From Lewinella sp. W8 (GTDB taxonomy: Bacteria > Bacteroidota > Bacteroidia > Chitinophagales > Saprospiraceae), in NCBI RefSeq assembly GCF_004375085.3, contig NZ_SNAQ03000023.1, positions 36,873 through 100,872 of the forward strand: a stretch of DNA of 64,000 nt, in the 5' to 3' direction. Positions 28,026 to 36,778 of this stretch are shown one piece after another. The notes under the pieces were generated by a model. The model ran no database searches. It was not told where the DNA came from and saw nothing but the letters and a program-made list of their open reading frames with translations. The position numbers were made by a program, and so were the translations under genes. Position 1 is the first letter of the stretch. Each line of letters opens with the position of its first letter.

Positions 28026-29438
28026 ATGCCAAAGCAATCCAACCCCAACCGCAGAAAATTCATCAAAACGGCCGCCACGGCCGCCGCAGCCTTTACCATC
28101 GTCCCCCGCCACGTGCTGGGGGGGCCAGGGTTTACTGCCCCTAGTGACACCGTCAACGTAGCCGCCATTGGCGCGGGAGGTAAGGGACGCAGTAACGTTA
28201 ACGCGGTGGCCAGCCAGAACGTCGTTGCCCTTTGCGACGTCGATGACCGTCGTGCGGCCGATACCTACGCCAATTTCCCCAAGGCAAAAACCTACCGTGA
28301 CTACCGGAAGATGCTCGATGAGATGGGCAAGGACATCGATGCCGTCATGATCTCCACCCCGGATCACACCCACGCCATCACGGGGCTCGCCTGCATGGCG
28401 CTGGGCAAGCACGTCTACATCGAAAAACCACTGGCCCATAGCATCGCCGAAGTACGGGCACTGACCGAAGCCGCCGCCGCCAACCCCAAACTCATCACCC
28501 AGATGGGCAACCAGGGGGCCAGTGGCGAGGGCATTCGCAAGACCCAGGAGATTTACGAAGCGGGCTTGCTCGGCGACGTGCACACGGTCTACGCCTGGTC
28601 CAATCGCCCCGTATGGCCCCAGGGAGGCCCTGCGCCCACCGTCGGAGAGAGTGTTCCCGATCATCTGGACTGGAACCTGTGGCTGGGCCCCGCGGCCGAC
28701 CGCCCCTACCACTCCGCCTACCACCCCTTCGCCTGGCGGGGATACTGGGATTTCGGTACCGGCGCCCTCGGCGACATGGGTTGCCACATCATCGATACCC
28801 CCTTCTACATTCTCGAACTGGGCTACCCCACCGAAGCGGAAGCCAGCGTGGGGCAGGTCTTCAGCCAGAACTGGAACCCCGATTACAACCCCGAAAGCTG
28901 TCCCCCCAGCACAAAGATTCATATCCAGTTCCCCGCCCGGGGAGAAAAGCCGCCCGTTGAACTCATCTGGATGGATGGCGGTATCCTACCCCGCCGTCCG
29001 GACGAACTCCTGGTGGACGAGCTCCTGGGCGACGGCGGCAACGGCATCATCATGGAGGGCACCAAGGGTAAGCTGATCGCCGACGTCTACGGCGCCAACC
29101 CCCGCTTGCTACCCACCAAACTGATGAACAACATCAACATCCCCGAAACCCTCCCCCGGGTGACCACCAGCCACCAAATGGACTGGATCAACGGCATCAA
29201 GGAGGGCTACCAGCCCAGTAGCCACTTCGCCAAGGCCGGTCCGTTGGCCGAAACCGTCCTGATGGGCAATCTGGCCGTACGCGGCTACAGCCACCGCTTC
29301 CCGAAGCAGGGCGGCAAGCCCGACGAGTACATCGTCCCCGGCCGCACCAAACTGGAGTGGGACGGCGAGAAGATGGAAGTCACCAACGTACCGGAGATGA
29401 ACTACTTCGTGCAGAACAATAAGACGCGGGAGTTTTAA
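28026..29438 (+). CDS. Gfo/Idh/MocA-family oxidoreductase with Tat signal
   Basis: 470-aa protein with a twin-arginine signal (NRRKFIKTAATAAAAFTIV), so exported folded with its cofactor. The NAD(P)-binding Rossmann domain follows (VNVAAIGAGGKGRSNVNAV, VVALCDVDDR), then STPDHTHAITGLACMALGKH and the catalytic-lysine motif VYIEKPLAHS. The C-terminal domain fits exported Bacteroidota members, some of which act as glycosidases or sugar/inositol oxidoreductases. The substrate is unknown. It is a plausible functional partner of the TIM-barrel lipoprotein at 16.8 kb, a pairing often seen elsewhere, though here they are 10 kb apart. Confidence 0.92.
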   Translation: MPKQSNPNRRKFIKTAATAAAAFTIVPRHVLGGPGFTAPSDTVNVAAIGAGGKGRSNVNAVASQNVVALCDVDDRRAADTYANFPKAKTYRDYRKMLDEMGKDIDAVMISTPDHTHAITGLACMALGKHVYIEKPLAHSIAEVRALTEAAAANPKLITQMGNQGASGEGIRKTQEIYEAGLLGDVHTVYAWSNRPVWPQGGPAPTVGESVPDHLDWNLWLGPAADRPYHSAYHPFAWRGYWDFGTGALGDMGCHIIDTPFYILELGYPTEAEASVGQVFSQNWNPDYNPESCPPSTKIHIQFPARGEKPPVELIWMDGGILPRRPDELLVDELLGDGGNGIIMEGTKGKLIADVYGANPRLLPTKLMNNINIPETLPRVTTSHQMDWINGIKEGYQPSSHFAKAGPLAETVLMGNLAVRGYSHRFPKQGGKPDEYIVPGRTKLEWDGEKMEVTNVPEMNYFVQNNKTREF

Positions 29439-29459
29439 AACGCCAGGTGTTTTTGGTGC

Positions 29460-29503
29460 GCTCGCCAGGCGAGCTATTAGACGGCAGGACGTCACTGCGT
29501 GAC
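29460..29503. terminator. Two small hairpins between convergent genes
   Basis: GCTCGCC-A-GGCGAGC (29460-29474) and GTCAC-TGC-GTGAC followed by TTTGT (29491-29503). Their position between convergent stops suggests bidirectional termination; T-runs are weak. Confidence 0.45.
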
Positions 29504-29520
29504 TTTGTAGGTAGGAAGCC

Positions 29521-30777
29521 CTACCCCCGTTCAATCGGACAGGTCATGCAGTGGCTCCCTCCCCTACCCCGGCTGAGTTCGCCACTCGGCAGGGTGATGA
29601 TGGTCTTGCGCACAGTGTCGGGGTTGAGGCCCTCCTTATCGATGCGGCTGATGAGCTCCTCGGCCGGCACGATGGAATAGCCGGCCTTCCGCAGGGTTTC
29701 CGCCGTGACGGGATTGCGGTCGTAGGTAACGGCCACTCCGGGACGGAGGGCGACGAGGTTGCAGCCGTCCGTCCACTGCTCCCGTTCCTGGTAGGGGGAC
29801 TTACCCCCACCGGCGGGAAGGAAGCGGGCAACCGGGTCGATTTCGGCCAGGATGCATTCCTTGAGGCTGTTGTAAAAGGTGGACCCACCATCTTTGTGCC
29901 AGACCTCCACGCCGCCCTGTCGGCCACCTTCACAGATGATGGGCTCGTAACAGACGTAGTCGTGCTCGTCGATTTGGGTAAAGATGGTGTCCAGGTGCAT
30001 GAAGCTCCGTTCGGCGGGCACGCTCACCCGGACAACGTACTCCACCACCTGGCGTTTGAACAATTCATCGGCCAGGGAGCGCAGGCTGTAGCTGCTGGAG
30101 CGCTCACTTTCCCCGATGAAGAGGTAGTTCTCCCGGAGCAGCATGACGTCTCCCCCCTCAATGCTCACCTTTTCTGCCAGGTGGCTGGGAGGAAATTTAT
30201 TGACGTCGTTCAGGTTAATCACCCGGTTCTCTTCCCATAGGTGGCGGAAGGTGGGGTGAGCGAAGATCACCAGTCGGGTCAGGAAGTTTTCGCGGGACCG
30301 GGCCATCTTCGCCGCCTTGGTCACCAAAACGTGATCGTTGATGGTCACGGCAATGTCCCGGGTAAAGATGAAATTAGGGATGGGGTCAAACAACACCCAG
30401 CCTTCGTTGCCGTAGGCTCCGGTGATGAGCACCTCGCTTAACTCCCGGGGAGAGAGTTCTGCCAAAAGGTCAACGTACTTATTGGGGAGTTCTTCCCAGC
30501 CCACGATCAGCTCGAGGCTTTCCCGGGTGGCTTCGGGGGCGGCGGCGATGGCTTCGGCGAGTAGGTCCGCCATTTCCAGTACGCCGTCCTTACCCAGGAA
30601 TCGCCGGAGCAGGGCGGTAAAAACGTCGTGCTCCTTCTGCATCTGGGGGAGGTAGACGATATCGTCAAACAACAGTTCTTCGGCGCGGCGGGGCGTAATG
30701 GAGGAAGTACCCGCATCGGGTCGGTGTACCAGCACCCGCCGCAGCGGAGCGATTTCAGATTTTACTTGGATAGGCAT
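29521..30777 (-). CDS. arcA: Arginine deiminase
   Basis: 418-aa member of the guanidino-group-modifying superfamily. Visible catalytic features: IFTRD (138-141), EGGD (Glu207-Asp210), HLDTIF (His261) and the C-terminal nucleophile in GRGGSHCMTCPIERG (Cys410). Arginine deiminase converts arginine to citrulline and ammonia in the cytoplasm. No ornithine carbamoyltransferase or carbamate kinase genes are adjacent, so it may serve nitrogen release or a variant pathway. The frame is open 45 codons upstream, but the ATG at 30777 gives a normal N-terminus, and a TACCTTTG promoter box ends only 5 bp before it, implying a nearly leaderless mRNA. Confidence 0.9.
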   Translation of the reverse strand: MPIQVKSEIAPLRRVLVHRPDAGTSSITPRRAEELLFDDIVYLPQMQKEHDVFTALLRRFLGKDGVLEMADLLAEAIAAAPEATRESLELIVGWEELPNKYVDLLAELSPRELSEVLITGAYGNEGWVLFDPIPNFIFTRDIAVTINDHVLVTKAAKMARSRENFLTRLVIFAHPTFRHLWEENRVINLNDVNKFPPSHLAEKVSIEGGDVMLLRENYLFIGESERSSSYSLRSLADELFKRQVVEYVVRVSVPAERSFMHLDTIFTQIDEHDYVCYEPIICEGGRQGGVEVWHKDGGSTFYNSLKECILAEIDPVARFLPAGGGKSPYQEREQWTDGCNLVALRPGVAVTYDRNPVTAETLRKAGYSIVPAEELISRIDKEGLNPDTVRKTIITLPSGELSRGRGGSHCMTCPIERG

Positions 30778-30782
30778 GGCAG

Positions 30783-30790
30783 CAAAGGTA
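30783..30790 (-). promoter_or_regulatory. TAnnTTTG box (TACCTTTG) immediately upstream of arcA
   Basis: Minus-strand TACCTTTG, separated from the ATG by 5 bp. With the usual spacing, transcription would begin at or next to the start codon. Confidence 0.55.
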
Positions 30791-30927
30791 GTTGGCAGTA
30801 AGCAGAAGCAAAAGGAGTGTAAAAGCATAATGATTTCAGGGCGCACGTAGGTCCGCAGCCCTATGACCTCATCCCTACCGGAAGAGAAAAGACGCCGTTT
30901 ATCCATCCGCAAGCAAACCGGACACCC

Positions 30928-30935
30928 TATCTTTG
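30928..30935 (+). promoter_or_regulatory. TAnnTTTG promoter box (TATCTTTG) upstream of porV
   Basis: TATCTTTG lies about 155 bp before the porV ATG; if used, porV has a long leader. The 313-bp divergent gap 30778-31090 contains this box and the arcA box and nothing else recognisable. Confidence 0.45.
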
Positions 30936-31090
30936 CCGGCCTAAAGTCATCTCCCCGAAAATAAGCTGATCGGAAGTACCGTTAAAAAAGCCTTAAAAGA
31001 CATTTTGCTACCCTCGTGGAGCGATCTATCTACAGCTTCGCTTTGAAAATCTTCCCCGGCGACCATTTTTTTCGGAATCATAGAATAACA

Positions 31091-32305
31091 ATGCAACGAC
31101 TTCTACTCAACTCCCTGAGCATTTTAGCTATTTGCTGCCTCACCCTTCCCCTCGGCGCCCAGGGCGCCTGCGTACTTGACCAGGACGGCAATGCCGTCCA
31201 GCCGGGTACCGGAGGCCCCTGCATCAATACCGTAGTCTCTGCGGTACCCTTCCTGCGCATCAACCCCGACGCCCGGGGCGGCGCCATGGGCGATGCCGGC
31301 GTGGCCCTGTCCGGGGACGCCAACTCCCTGCACTACAACGCCAGCCGGCTGGCCTTCGCCGAAGAAGACGTAGCCCTGGGAGCGACCTACACCCCCTGGC
31401 TGCAGGCCCTGGGGCTCAACGACGTCTACCTGGCCTACCTCGGTGGATACAAGAAACTCGACGAATTTCAGGCCGTCGGCGCCAGCTTGCGCTACTTTAG
31501 CCTAGGCGACATTCAGTACACGGACGTCAACGGACAGAGCACCGGTACGGGTAAACCCAACGAATTCGAGTTTGCGCTGGCCTACACGCGTAAACTCAGC
31601 GATCGCTTCAGCGCCAGCCTTACCGGTAAGTACATCAACTCTAACCTCGCCGCCGGCCAGGAAGTGAGTGGTACGGTACTGGAAGCCGGTCAGGCTTTCG
31701 CCGCCGACCTGGGCTTCACCTACCGCAACGATGACATCCGCAACAACAGCGGCGGACGGAACTCCTTCGCCATCGGTGCCGCCATCACTAACGTAGGTTC
31801 GAAAATTACCTACACCCAGGATACCGTCCGCGACTTCCTGCCCGCCAACCTGGCCGTCGGTGCCGCCTACACCTTCCGGTTCGACGAATACAACGAATTG
31901 ACGCTGACCCTGGAAACCAACAAACTCCTGGTCCCCACTCCCTGTGATGGTACCGCTAACTGCGGCCGGACCCAAAACGAAATCGACGATTTGTCACCCA
32001 TCGCCGGAATTTTCACCAGTCTCTCCGATGCTCCCCAAGGTTTCGGTGAGGAACTCCGCGAGTTCACTTTCAGTGCCGGTGCAGAGTACTGGTACGACAA
32101 GCAGTTTGCGGTACGGGCCGGCTACTTCCACGAGGATCAGACCAAGGGTGGCCGCCGCTACCTCACCGCAGGACTCGGCCTGAAGTACAACATCTTCGGC
32201 CTTAACTTCAGCTACCTCGTCCCCACGAGCAACCAACGGAACCCGCTGGACAATACGCTCCGCTTCAGCCTCCTCTTCGATTTCGGAGCCCAGCCCGGAG
32301 AATAA
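31091..32305 (+). CDS. porV: Type IX secretion system outer-membrane protein PorV
   Basis: 404-aa outer-membrane beta-barrel of the FadL-like PorV/LptO family. Signal peptide 1-24 (ending LPLGAQ), then the characteristic PFLRINPDARGGAMGDAGVAL and NSLHYNASRLAFAEEDVALG, and a barrel ending in a C-terminal aromatic strand (RFSLLFDFG). PorV shuttles T9SS substrates from the translocon SprA to the PorU attachment complex and recognises their C-terminal domains. It therefore serves the two T9SS cargo proteins in this window, at 5.3 and 59.8 kb. porU is not adjacent. The ATG at 31091 is fixed by the signal peptide. Confidence 0.93.
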   Translation: MQRLLLNSLSILAICCLTLPLGAQGACVLDQDGNAVQPGTGGPCINTVVSAVPFLRINPDARGGAMGDAGVALSGDANSLHYNASRLAFAEEDVALGATYTPWLQALGLNDVYLAYLGGYKKLDEFQAVGASLRYFSLGDIQYTDVNGQSTGTGKPNEFEFALAYTRKLSDRFSASLTGKYINSNLAAGQEVSGTVLEAGQAFAADLGFTYRNDDIRNNSGGRNSFAIGAAITNVGSKITYTQDTVRDFLPANLAVGAAYTFRFDEYNELTLTLETNKLLVPTPCDGTANCGRTQNEIDDLSPIAGIFTSLSDAPQGFGEELREFTFSAGAEYWYDKQFAVRAGYFHEDQTKGGRRYLTAGLGLKYNIFGLNFSYLVPTSNQRNPLDNTLRFSLLFDFGAQPGE

Positions 32306-32418
32306 ATTAAAAATATTAACATTCTCACGCAATTTTCGCCTGCCGAAAACCGTATATTGCAGTGAACGCCGGATGCACCCGGCAATTAAGATTTTTTATA
32401 ACTGGGGTTTAGTTCAGG

Positions 32419-32453
32419 AAAGGTGTGGCACTTGTGCCGCGCCTTTCTCTTTT
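32419..32453 (+). terminator. Rho-independent terminator of porV
   Basis: Stem AAAGG..GGCAC-TT-GTGCC..CCTTT with a small internal mismatch, followed by CTCTTTTG. It lies about 110 bp after the porV stop. Confidence 0.75.
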
Positions 32454-32540
32454 GTACTATGCCCGTAGGGGCCGAAGGATACAATTGTTGCTTGTGAAAT
32501 AAGGGACTGCAGTGCTACCTTGCGGAAATTGTTCGTTGGC

Positions 32541-33587
32541 ATGTCGCTCTACTTGCATCCTTTCCCCCACCACCATCACGCACCGGATGGTCTGCAGGCT
32601 CTACCCTACACCCGCAACGGCGTCCGCCAGTTACCCGCCGGCACCTTCCTGAAAAAGGAATATCCTACCTTCAAGGAACTTTACGTTACCCGCCACTTCG
32701 GGGGCAGTTGCCGCGGCATCTGCGGGCTCCTGCCCTCCGCCGCCTTTCTCGACGGCACCGTCAAGCCCCACGAGCAAACCCTCAACAGCCGGCTGGCCCG
32801 GCAGCGCGAGCTGATCATCGGCGACGGCGGCGCCCTGGCCAAGCCCATTCTGTTGCTGGTACCCAGCCTCAAAGACTGGTGGGCGGATACCCCGGAGGCT
32901 ACCGGCAATCCCGTCCGTTTCGCCGGCATCGACAACGATTACGTGCTGCAAGACTGGGCCCCGGAAGGCCCCATCCGACCGGTCCCCCTGCCGCCCGACC
33001 AGACGATTTGTATCGCCGACGGCCACCACCGGGCCGAAAGTCACGCCCGCCTGGCCTCGGGCCAGGGGCCCGAGAGCCCGTTTTACTGGTTACCCGTAGT
33101 GATCATGGGGGCCGATGAAGTCCGCGTGGATACCTTCCTGCGCATCATCGAACCGCCCGACTGGTCCCCGGCGGAACTACTCGATAAACTCCGTCCCTTC
33201 TTCTCCATCGAGCCCGTCGCACGCCCGCGTCCGCCCCAGCAAACGGGCGACTGGCTGCTGGCCTACCGGTGCGATTTTTATCACCTCTCCCGGAGGGAAG
33301 CCACCGACGATACCGATTCCGGCTGGCTGAACGCAACCGTCCTCCCGGCCGTCTTCGGCATTACGGATACCCGCAGCGACGAGCGCATCTCGTCGGTGTA
33401 CCACAAAGCCTCCCCCGACGGGCCGGTACTTTTCCCGGAAGGCGTCGAAGGGAAGATCATCTTGCGGGGCTTTCCCCTGCCCGAGGCGCAGTTCTTTCGG
33501 GAGATCGCCGCCAATCGTTGCCTGCCCCCCAAAAGTACCCGGTTCGAGCCCCGCGTGCCCAGCGGGTTGCTGGTCTGGATACCGTGA
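32541..33587 (+). CDS. DUF1015 family protein
   Basis: 348-aa cytoplasmic protein. It has the DUF1015 hallmark IADGHHRAESHARL near residue 160 and a preceding domain with TFKELYVTRHF. The family is found beside serine/hydroxyacid metabolism genes in many bacteria, but its reaction is unknown; the conserved HH suggests metal or phosphoryl chemistry. At 348 residues it is shorter than many members (about 400). The ATG at 32541 is chosen over an upstream TTG; TACCTTGC, a recurring promoter-like sequence here, lies just before it. Confidence 0.85.
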   Translation: MSLYLHPFPHHHHAPDGLQALPYTRNGVRQLPAGTFLKKEYPTFKELYVTRHFGGSCRGICGLLPSAAFLDGTVKPHEQTLNSRLARQRELIIGDGGALAKPILLLVPSLKDWWADTPEATGNPVRFAGIDNDYVLQDWAPEGPIRPVPLPPDQTICIADGHHRAESHARLASGQGPESPFYWLPVVIMGADEVRVDTFLRIIEPPDWSPAELLDKLRPFFSIEPVARPRPPQQTGDWLLAYRCDFYHLSRREATDDTDSGWLNATVLPAVFGITDTRSDERISSVYHKASPDGPVLFPEGVEGKIILRGFPLPEAQFFREIAANRCLPPKSTRFEPRVPSGLLVWIP

Positions 33588-33771
33588 CCAAACGTTAAGA
33601 AAATCTTAAAATACCGGCCCGTTGTGATGCCTGCGGGAGTGGCGAGGACTAAGTCAGTAGAATATTCAGGTATGGCGAGAACGCCGGTGCCGGGCTCTTC
33701 TGGAAAAAGCCACGCACCTGCGCTTGCGCCCAAAAGAATATTCTCATTAGGTCATCTTTCAAGCTCCCCCA

Positions 33772-34272
33772 GTGGACGACGCGGCAAGAAGGCGGGTATA
33801 TCACGAATGGCTGCGGCAGCACGCCGAGATCTTCTTTAAGGTCGGCCGCGCCTACGCCAGGACGGCCGAAGATCAGGAAGATTTGATCCAGGACATCCTG
33901 CTGCAGGTGTGGCGGTCGGTCCCCGCCTTTCGCGGCGAGGCCTCGGAAAGTACCTGGCTCTACCGCATTGCGCTCAACGTGGCCATCAAATGGCGCAAAA
34001 AGGAAAACCGTCGGCTTCGGGAAACGGAGCGGGCACCGATCCTCTTACCCGGCAGGACCTACCAACACCCCCAGTTGGAATGGTTGTACCGGGCCATCCA
34101 GGGCCTTCCCAAGATCGATCGGTCGCTGATTTTGCTTCACCTGGACGGTTTCCCCCACGCGGAGATCGGGGACATTATCGGGATGACGACAACCAACGTG
34201 GGCACCCGCCTGCACCGCATTAAACAACAACTGGCCGAAGCGGCCAGACAAACCAGGGCGCATGAACTTTGA
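33772..34272 (+). CDS. ECF-type RNA polymerase sigma factor
   Basis: 166-aa sigma70-family factor with region 2 (ARTAEDQEDLIQDILLQVWR, FRGEASESTWLYRIALNVAI) and region 4 (LPKIDRSLILLHLDGFPHAE, then IGDIIGMTTTNVGTRLHRIK). It directs polymerase to a specific promoter set. It starts at a GTG (33772); no better ATG fits region 2. It overlaps the next gene by 11 bp, so that membrane protein is the likely anti-sigma or signal partner. Its target promoters are not identifiable here. The 184-bp region upstream contains a sequence resembling 58818-58858. Confidence 0.9.
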   Translation: MDDAARRRVYHEWLRQHAEIFFKVGRAYARTAEDQEDLIQDILLQVWRSVPAFRGEASESTWLYRIALNVAIKWRKKENRRLRETERAPILLPGRTYQHPQLEWLYRAIQGLPKIDRSLILLHLDGFPHAEIGDIIGMTTTNVGTRLHRIKQQLAEAARQTRAHEL

Positions 34273-34834
34273 GGACATCAGGGCTTGTTGGGCCGCAGAA
34301 AATCAACGAGAAATGTACGAGATCAACCTAAACAATCTGGAGAAAATGGTTGCCAAGAAACGGGCGGGAGCCGAACGCATCACCACCATTACCGAATCGG
34401 TCATTCTGATGGTCAACGTTCCCGTCAGCCTGCTCCTGCTGATCTCGCTCATCGTGAAGGGTCGGCAGGAAATTTTCCCGTTCGTCGTCATCGCCCTGAT
34501 GTTGGGGATGGCACTCTTCGTGGCCCTTTCCCGCCGTGCCAGACTACGGGCGCAACAAAATTTCTCCAACAACCTGGAAGGCAGCCTGGCGCAGGCCATT
34601 TCGGACACCCGCTATCGGGTTCGCCTGAGCCAGCTGGGCCTGGGTTACATTTTGCTGATCGCACTGAGTTCTTTTGGTGCCTTCCTCGAAAAGGGCACCC
34701 TACCCTGGTGGAGTTACCTCCTCCTGGCCACCTTCTTCCTGCTGACCTACCTGGCCGGCCGCTGGGAACACCGCCGGTTTCACCGGTCAAAGCTGGATGA
34801 ATTAGAAGCCCTGCACCGGGAGATCAACTCCTAG
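34262..34834 (+). CDS. Membrane protein, probable regulator of the adjacent ECF sigma factor
   Basis: 190-aa protein: cytoplasmic N-terminal helix region (MNFEDIRACWAAENQ, then LNNLEKMVAKKRAG), two closely spaced membrane helices (about 47-65 and 71-86), a charged loop, and two more hydrophobic helices (about 122-138 and 145-162). Start overlap with the sigma gene suggests co-translation. This N-terminal layout followed by membrane helices is seen in putative anti-sigma partners of Bacteroidota ECF factors, but no zinc-binding anti-sigma motif is visible, so the role is inferred from context. Confidence 0.8.
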   Translation: MNFEDIRACWAAENQREMYEINLNNLEKMVAKKRAGAERITTITESVILMVNVPVSLLLLISLIVKGRQEIFPFVVIALMLGMALFVALSRRARLRAQQNFSNNLEGSLAQAISDTRYRVRLSQLGLGYILLIALSSFGAFLEKGTLPWWSYLLLATFFLLTYLAGRWEHRRFHRSKLDELEALHREINS

Positions 34835-34841
34835 CACCGGC

Positions 34842-35681
34842 CTAAAGCTGCTCCTCCCGGTCGTACTTGACCTTACGGGTCTTACCGAAGGGAATCGCCA
34901 GCATCCGGCCGATGTTTTGGTGTTCGGCCACGTCCATGTGGGTGTCTACCCCGTAGCGAAGCTTGCGGTTGTCCACGGCGACGTAGGTACCGAAGAGTTT
35001 GTCCCAGAAGCTGAAGATGTTACCGAAGTTGGTATCCGTGTAGGGCATCCGGTAGTGGTGGTGTACCCGGTGCATGTCCGGGGTGACGAAGACGGGGCTC
35101 AGGATGGTGTTCAGCCAGCGCGGAACGGTGATGTTCGCGTGGGTGAACTGACTGAGCACCACACTCATGCTCTGATAAAGAAACACCAGCCACATGGGCG
35201 CGCCCAGCACCAGGACCCCGAGGGTGGTGAACGCGAAGCGAATGACGCTTTCTCCGGGATGGTGCCGGTTCGCGGTGGTGGTGTCCACCTCCTGATCGGT
35301 ATGGTGGATGAGGTGAAACTTCCACAGGAAAGGGACGCGGTGCTCGGTCCAGTGCGCGAAATAAGCGCCCACGAGGTCCATCAGGGGCAGGCCGACGAGC
35401 GCCATGGCCCAGACGGGCAGCTCCACCCACTGGAGAAGGCCGAAGTTGTTGGCGACCGTCCAGTCGCTGGTCAGTAACAGGATGAAGGCCAGGGCAAAAT
35501 TAACGACGATGGTCGTCACGGTAAAGAAAATGTTGATGCCCGCGTGCTTCCATTTCCGGTACTTGAAATTGAAGAGCGGCACGGCGCTTTCGATGATCCA
35601 GAAGAGCGCAATTCCCCCCACCAGAATGATGGCCCGGTGGCTGCTGGGGATAGTTTCAAAGTAATGCACGATCGATTCCAT
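34842..35681 (-). CDS. Sterol desaturase / fatty acid hydroxylase family membrane enzyme
   Basis: 279-aa integral membrane protein with the di-iron histidine boxes HWTEHRVP, HLIHHTD, NRHHP and HRVHHHYRMP, and four or so helices. Family members use a di-iron centre and oxygen to hydroxylate or desaturate lipid chains. In Bacteroidota the substrates include sphingolipids, carotenoids or ornithine lipids; which applies here is unknown. The ATG start is clear. It is convergent with the sigma/membrane pair (7 bp between stops). Confidence 0.9.
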   Translation of the reverse strand: MESIVHYFETIPSSHRAIILVGGIALFWIIESAVPLFNFKYRKWKHAGINIFFTVTTIVVNFALAFILLLTSDWTVANNFGLLQWVELPVWAMALVGLPLMDLVGAYFAHWTEHRVPFLWKFHLIHHTDQEVDTTTANRHHPGESVIRFAFTTLGVLVLGAPMWLVFLYQSMSVVLSQFTHANITVPRWLNTILSPVFVTPDMHRVHHHYRMPYTDTNFGNIFSFWDKLFGTYVAVDNRKLRYGVDTHMDVAEHQNIGRMLAIPFGKTRKVKYDREEQL

Positions 35682-35772
35682 GCAGCAAAAATAAAAACTG
35701 CGGGCTTACTCCGGAACCCCGTATTCGCCTTGCTCACCTTATTTTCGCCCTTCAAGCCCATTTTTGCACCCC

Positions 35773-36585
35773 ATGCTCAAGCGATTGTTCCTGAACGAAA
35801 AGGCCATGCTAACGGCCATCATCGTCAATGCGGTGGTGATCTTTACCATGTATTTCCCCCAGTACAAGGATAACAAGTGGTTGTGGTGGATTGACTGCGC
35901 CTTCATCATCTTCTTCCTCGTGGAAATGCTGGTGAAACTGGCGGTCCTGAAACCCAAGGCCTACTTCTCCAGCAACTGGAACCGTTTTGACTGTCTGATT
36001 GTCCTGGGTAGTCTGCCGGTGCTCTTTCTCGAGCACAATGAATCGATGCACGGCACCCAGCTCATCGTACTGCTACGGCTGTTCCGCCTGATTCGTCTGG
36101 TGCGCTTCCTCCGTTTCATCCCGAACATCGAACAGGTCATGACCGGCCTGGGCCGGGCGCTGAAGGCCTCCGTATTCGTCCTCGGGGCGCTGGTCTTCCT
36201 CAACTTCATGCTCGCCATGATTACCTGCAACTTCTACGCCGACATTGCTCCGGAGTACTTCGGTAATCCCCTGGTCAGTATCTATTCCATTTTCCAACTC
36301 TTTACCCTGGAGGGTTGGAACGAAATTCCCGCCGCCATCGCCAAGCGCGTCGACCCGGACACCGGCCTGCCCTTCCTCAGCGATTCCGCCATCGGCATCA
36401 CCCGCTTTTACTTCGCCATCGTAGTGGTCCTGGGGGGTATCTTCGGGATGAGCCTTGCCAACGCCGTCTTCGTCGACGAGATGACGATGGACAACAACCG
36501 GGAACTCGAAAAGAAGGTCGACGACCTGACCGAGGAAATCCGCTCGCTGCGGGATATGCTGCAGAAAGGGGAGGATTTAGGTTGA
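35773..36585 (+). CDS. Voltage-gated cation channel, bacterial NaV-like
   Basis: 270-aa ion transporter with six helices. S4 has the gating arginines (LLRLFRLIRLVRFLRFIP, near 98-115), and the pore has the selectivity-filter sequence FTLEGWNEIP, close to the TLESW filter of NaChBac. The C-terminus is a charged heptad coiled coil (ELEKKVDDLTEEIRSLRDML), as in tetrameric NaV channels. It would conduct Na+ (or Ca2+) into the cell on depolarisation. The ATG at 35773 is preferred over the TTG 9 bp before. The last codons lie inside a GAGGATTTAGG repeat, so its final residues (EDLG) come from the repeat. Confidence 0.92.
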   Translation: MLKRLFLNEKAMLTAIIVNAVVIFTMYFPQYKDNKWLWWIDCAFIIFFLVEMLVKLAVLKPKAYFSSNWNRFDCLIVLGSLPVLFLEHNESMHGTQLIVLLRLFRLIRLVRFLRFIPNIEQVMTGLGRALKASVFVLGALVFLNFMLAMITCNFYADIAPEYFGNPLVSIYSIFQLFTLEGWNEIPAAIAKRVDPDTGLPFLSDSAIGITRFYFAIVVVLGGIFGMSLANAVFVDEMTMDNNRELEKKVDDLTEEIRSLRDMLQKGEDLG

Positions 36586-36607
36586 AGGATTTAGGACTAA
36601 GGATTTA
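36574..36607. repeat. Stop-codon-overlapping tandem repeat (unit (A)GGATTTAGG)
   Basis: Three copies of (G/A)AGGATTTAG. These are the same units as at 9375-9475, but only one arm is present. The channel stop codon lies within the array. Confidence 0.85.
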
Positions 36608-36644
36608 GCTACTCGTAGTTCCTCGCAGCACCCCAAACATCCCC

Positions 36645-36764
36645 GCACCTCGAAGCGTACGCAGTACCTTTGAGTGTGCTTCCGGGTCACCTATTTATAC
36701 TGGCTGAATGGCACCCCCAAAAGAAATCAGCCGACTGCGTCAGGCCAATGCGCGCAGAAGTGCC
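36645..36764 (+). repeat. ~125-bp palindromic interspersed element, copy 1
   Basis: Begins GCACCTCGAAGCGTACGCAG, includes TACCTTTGAGTGTGCTTCC, and ends CGACTGCGTCAGGCC...AGAAGTGC. The reverse complement of 59041-59170 aligns along its whole length. It contains a TAnnTTTG box (36665-36672) pointing rightward. It lies between the convergent channel and TonB receptor genes. Confidence 0.85.
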
Positions 36765-36778
36765 CGTACACTTCCCGG

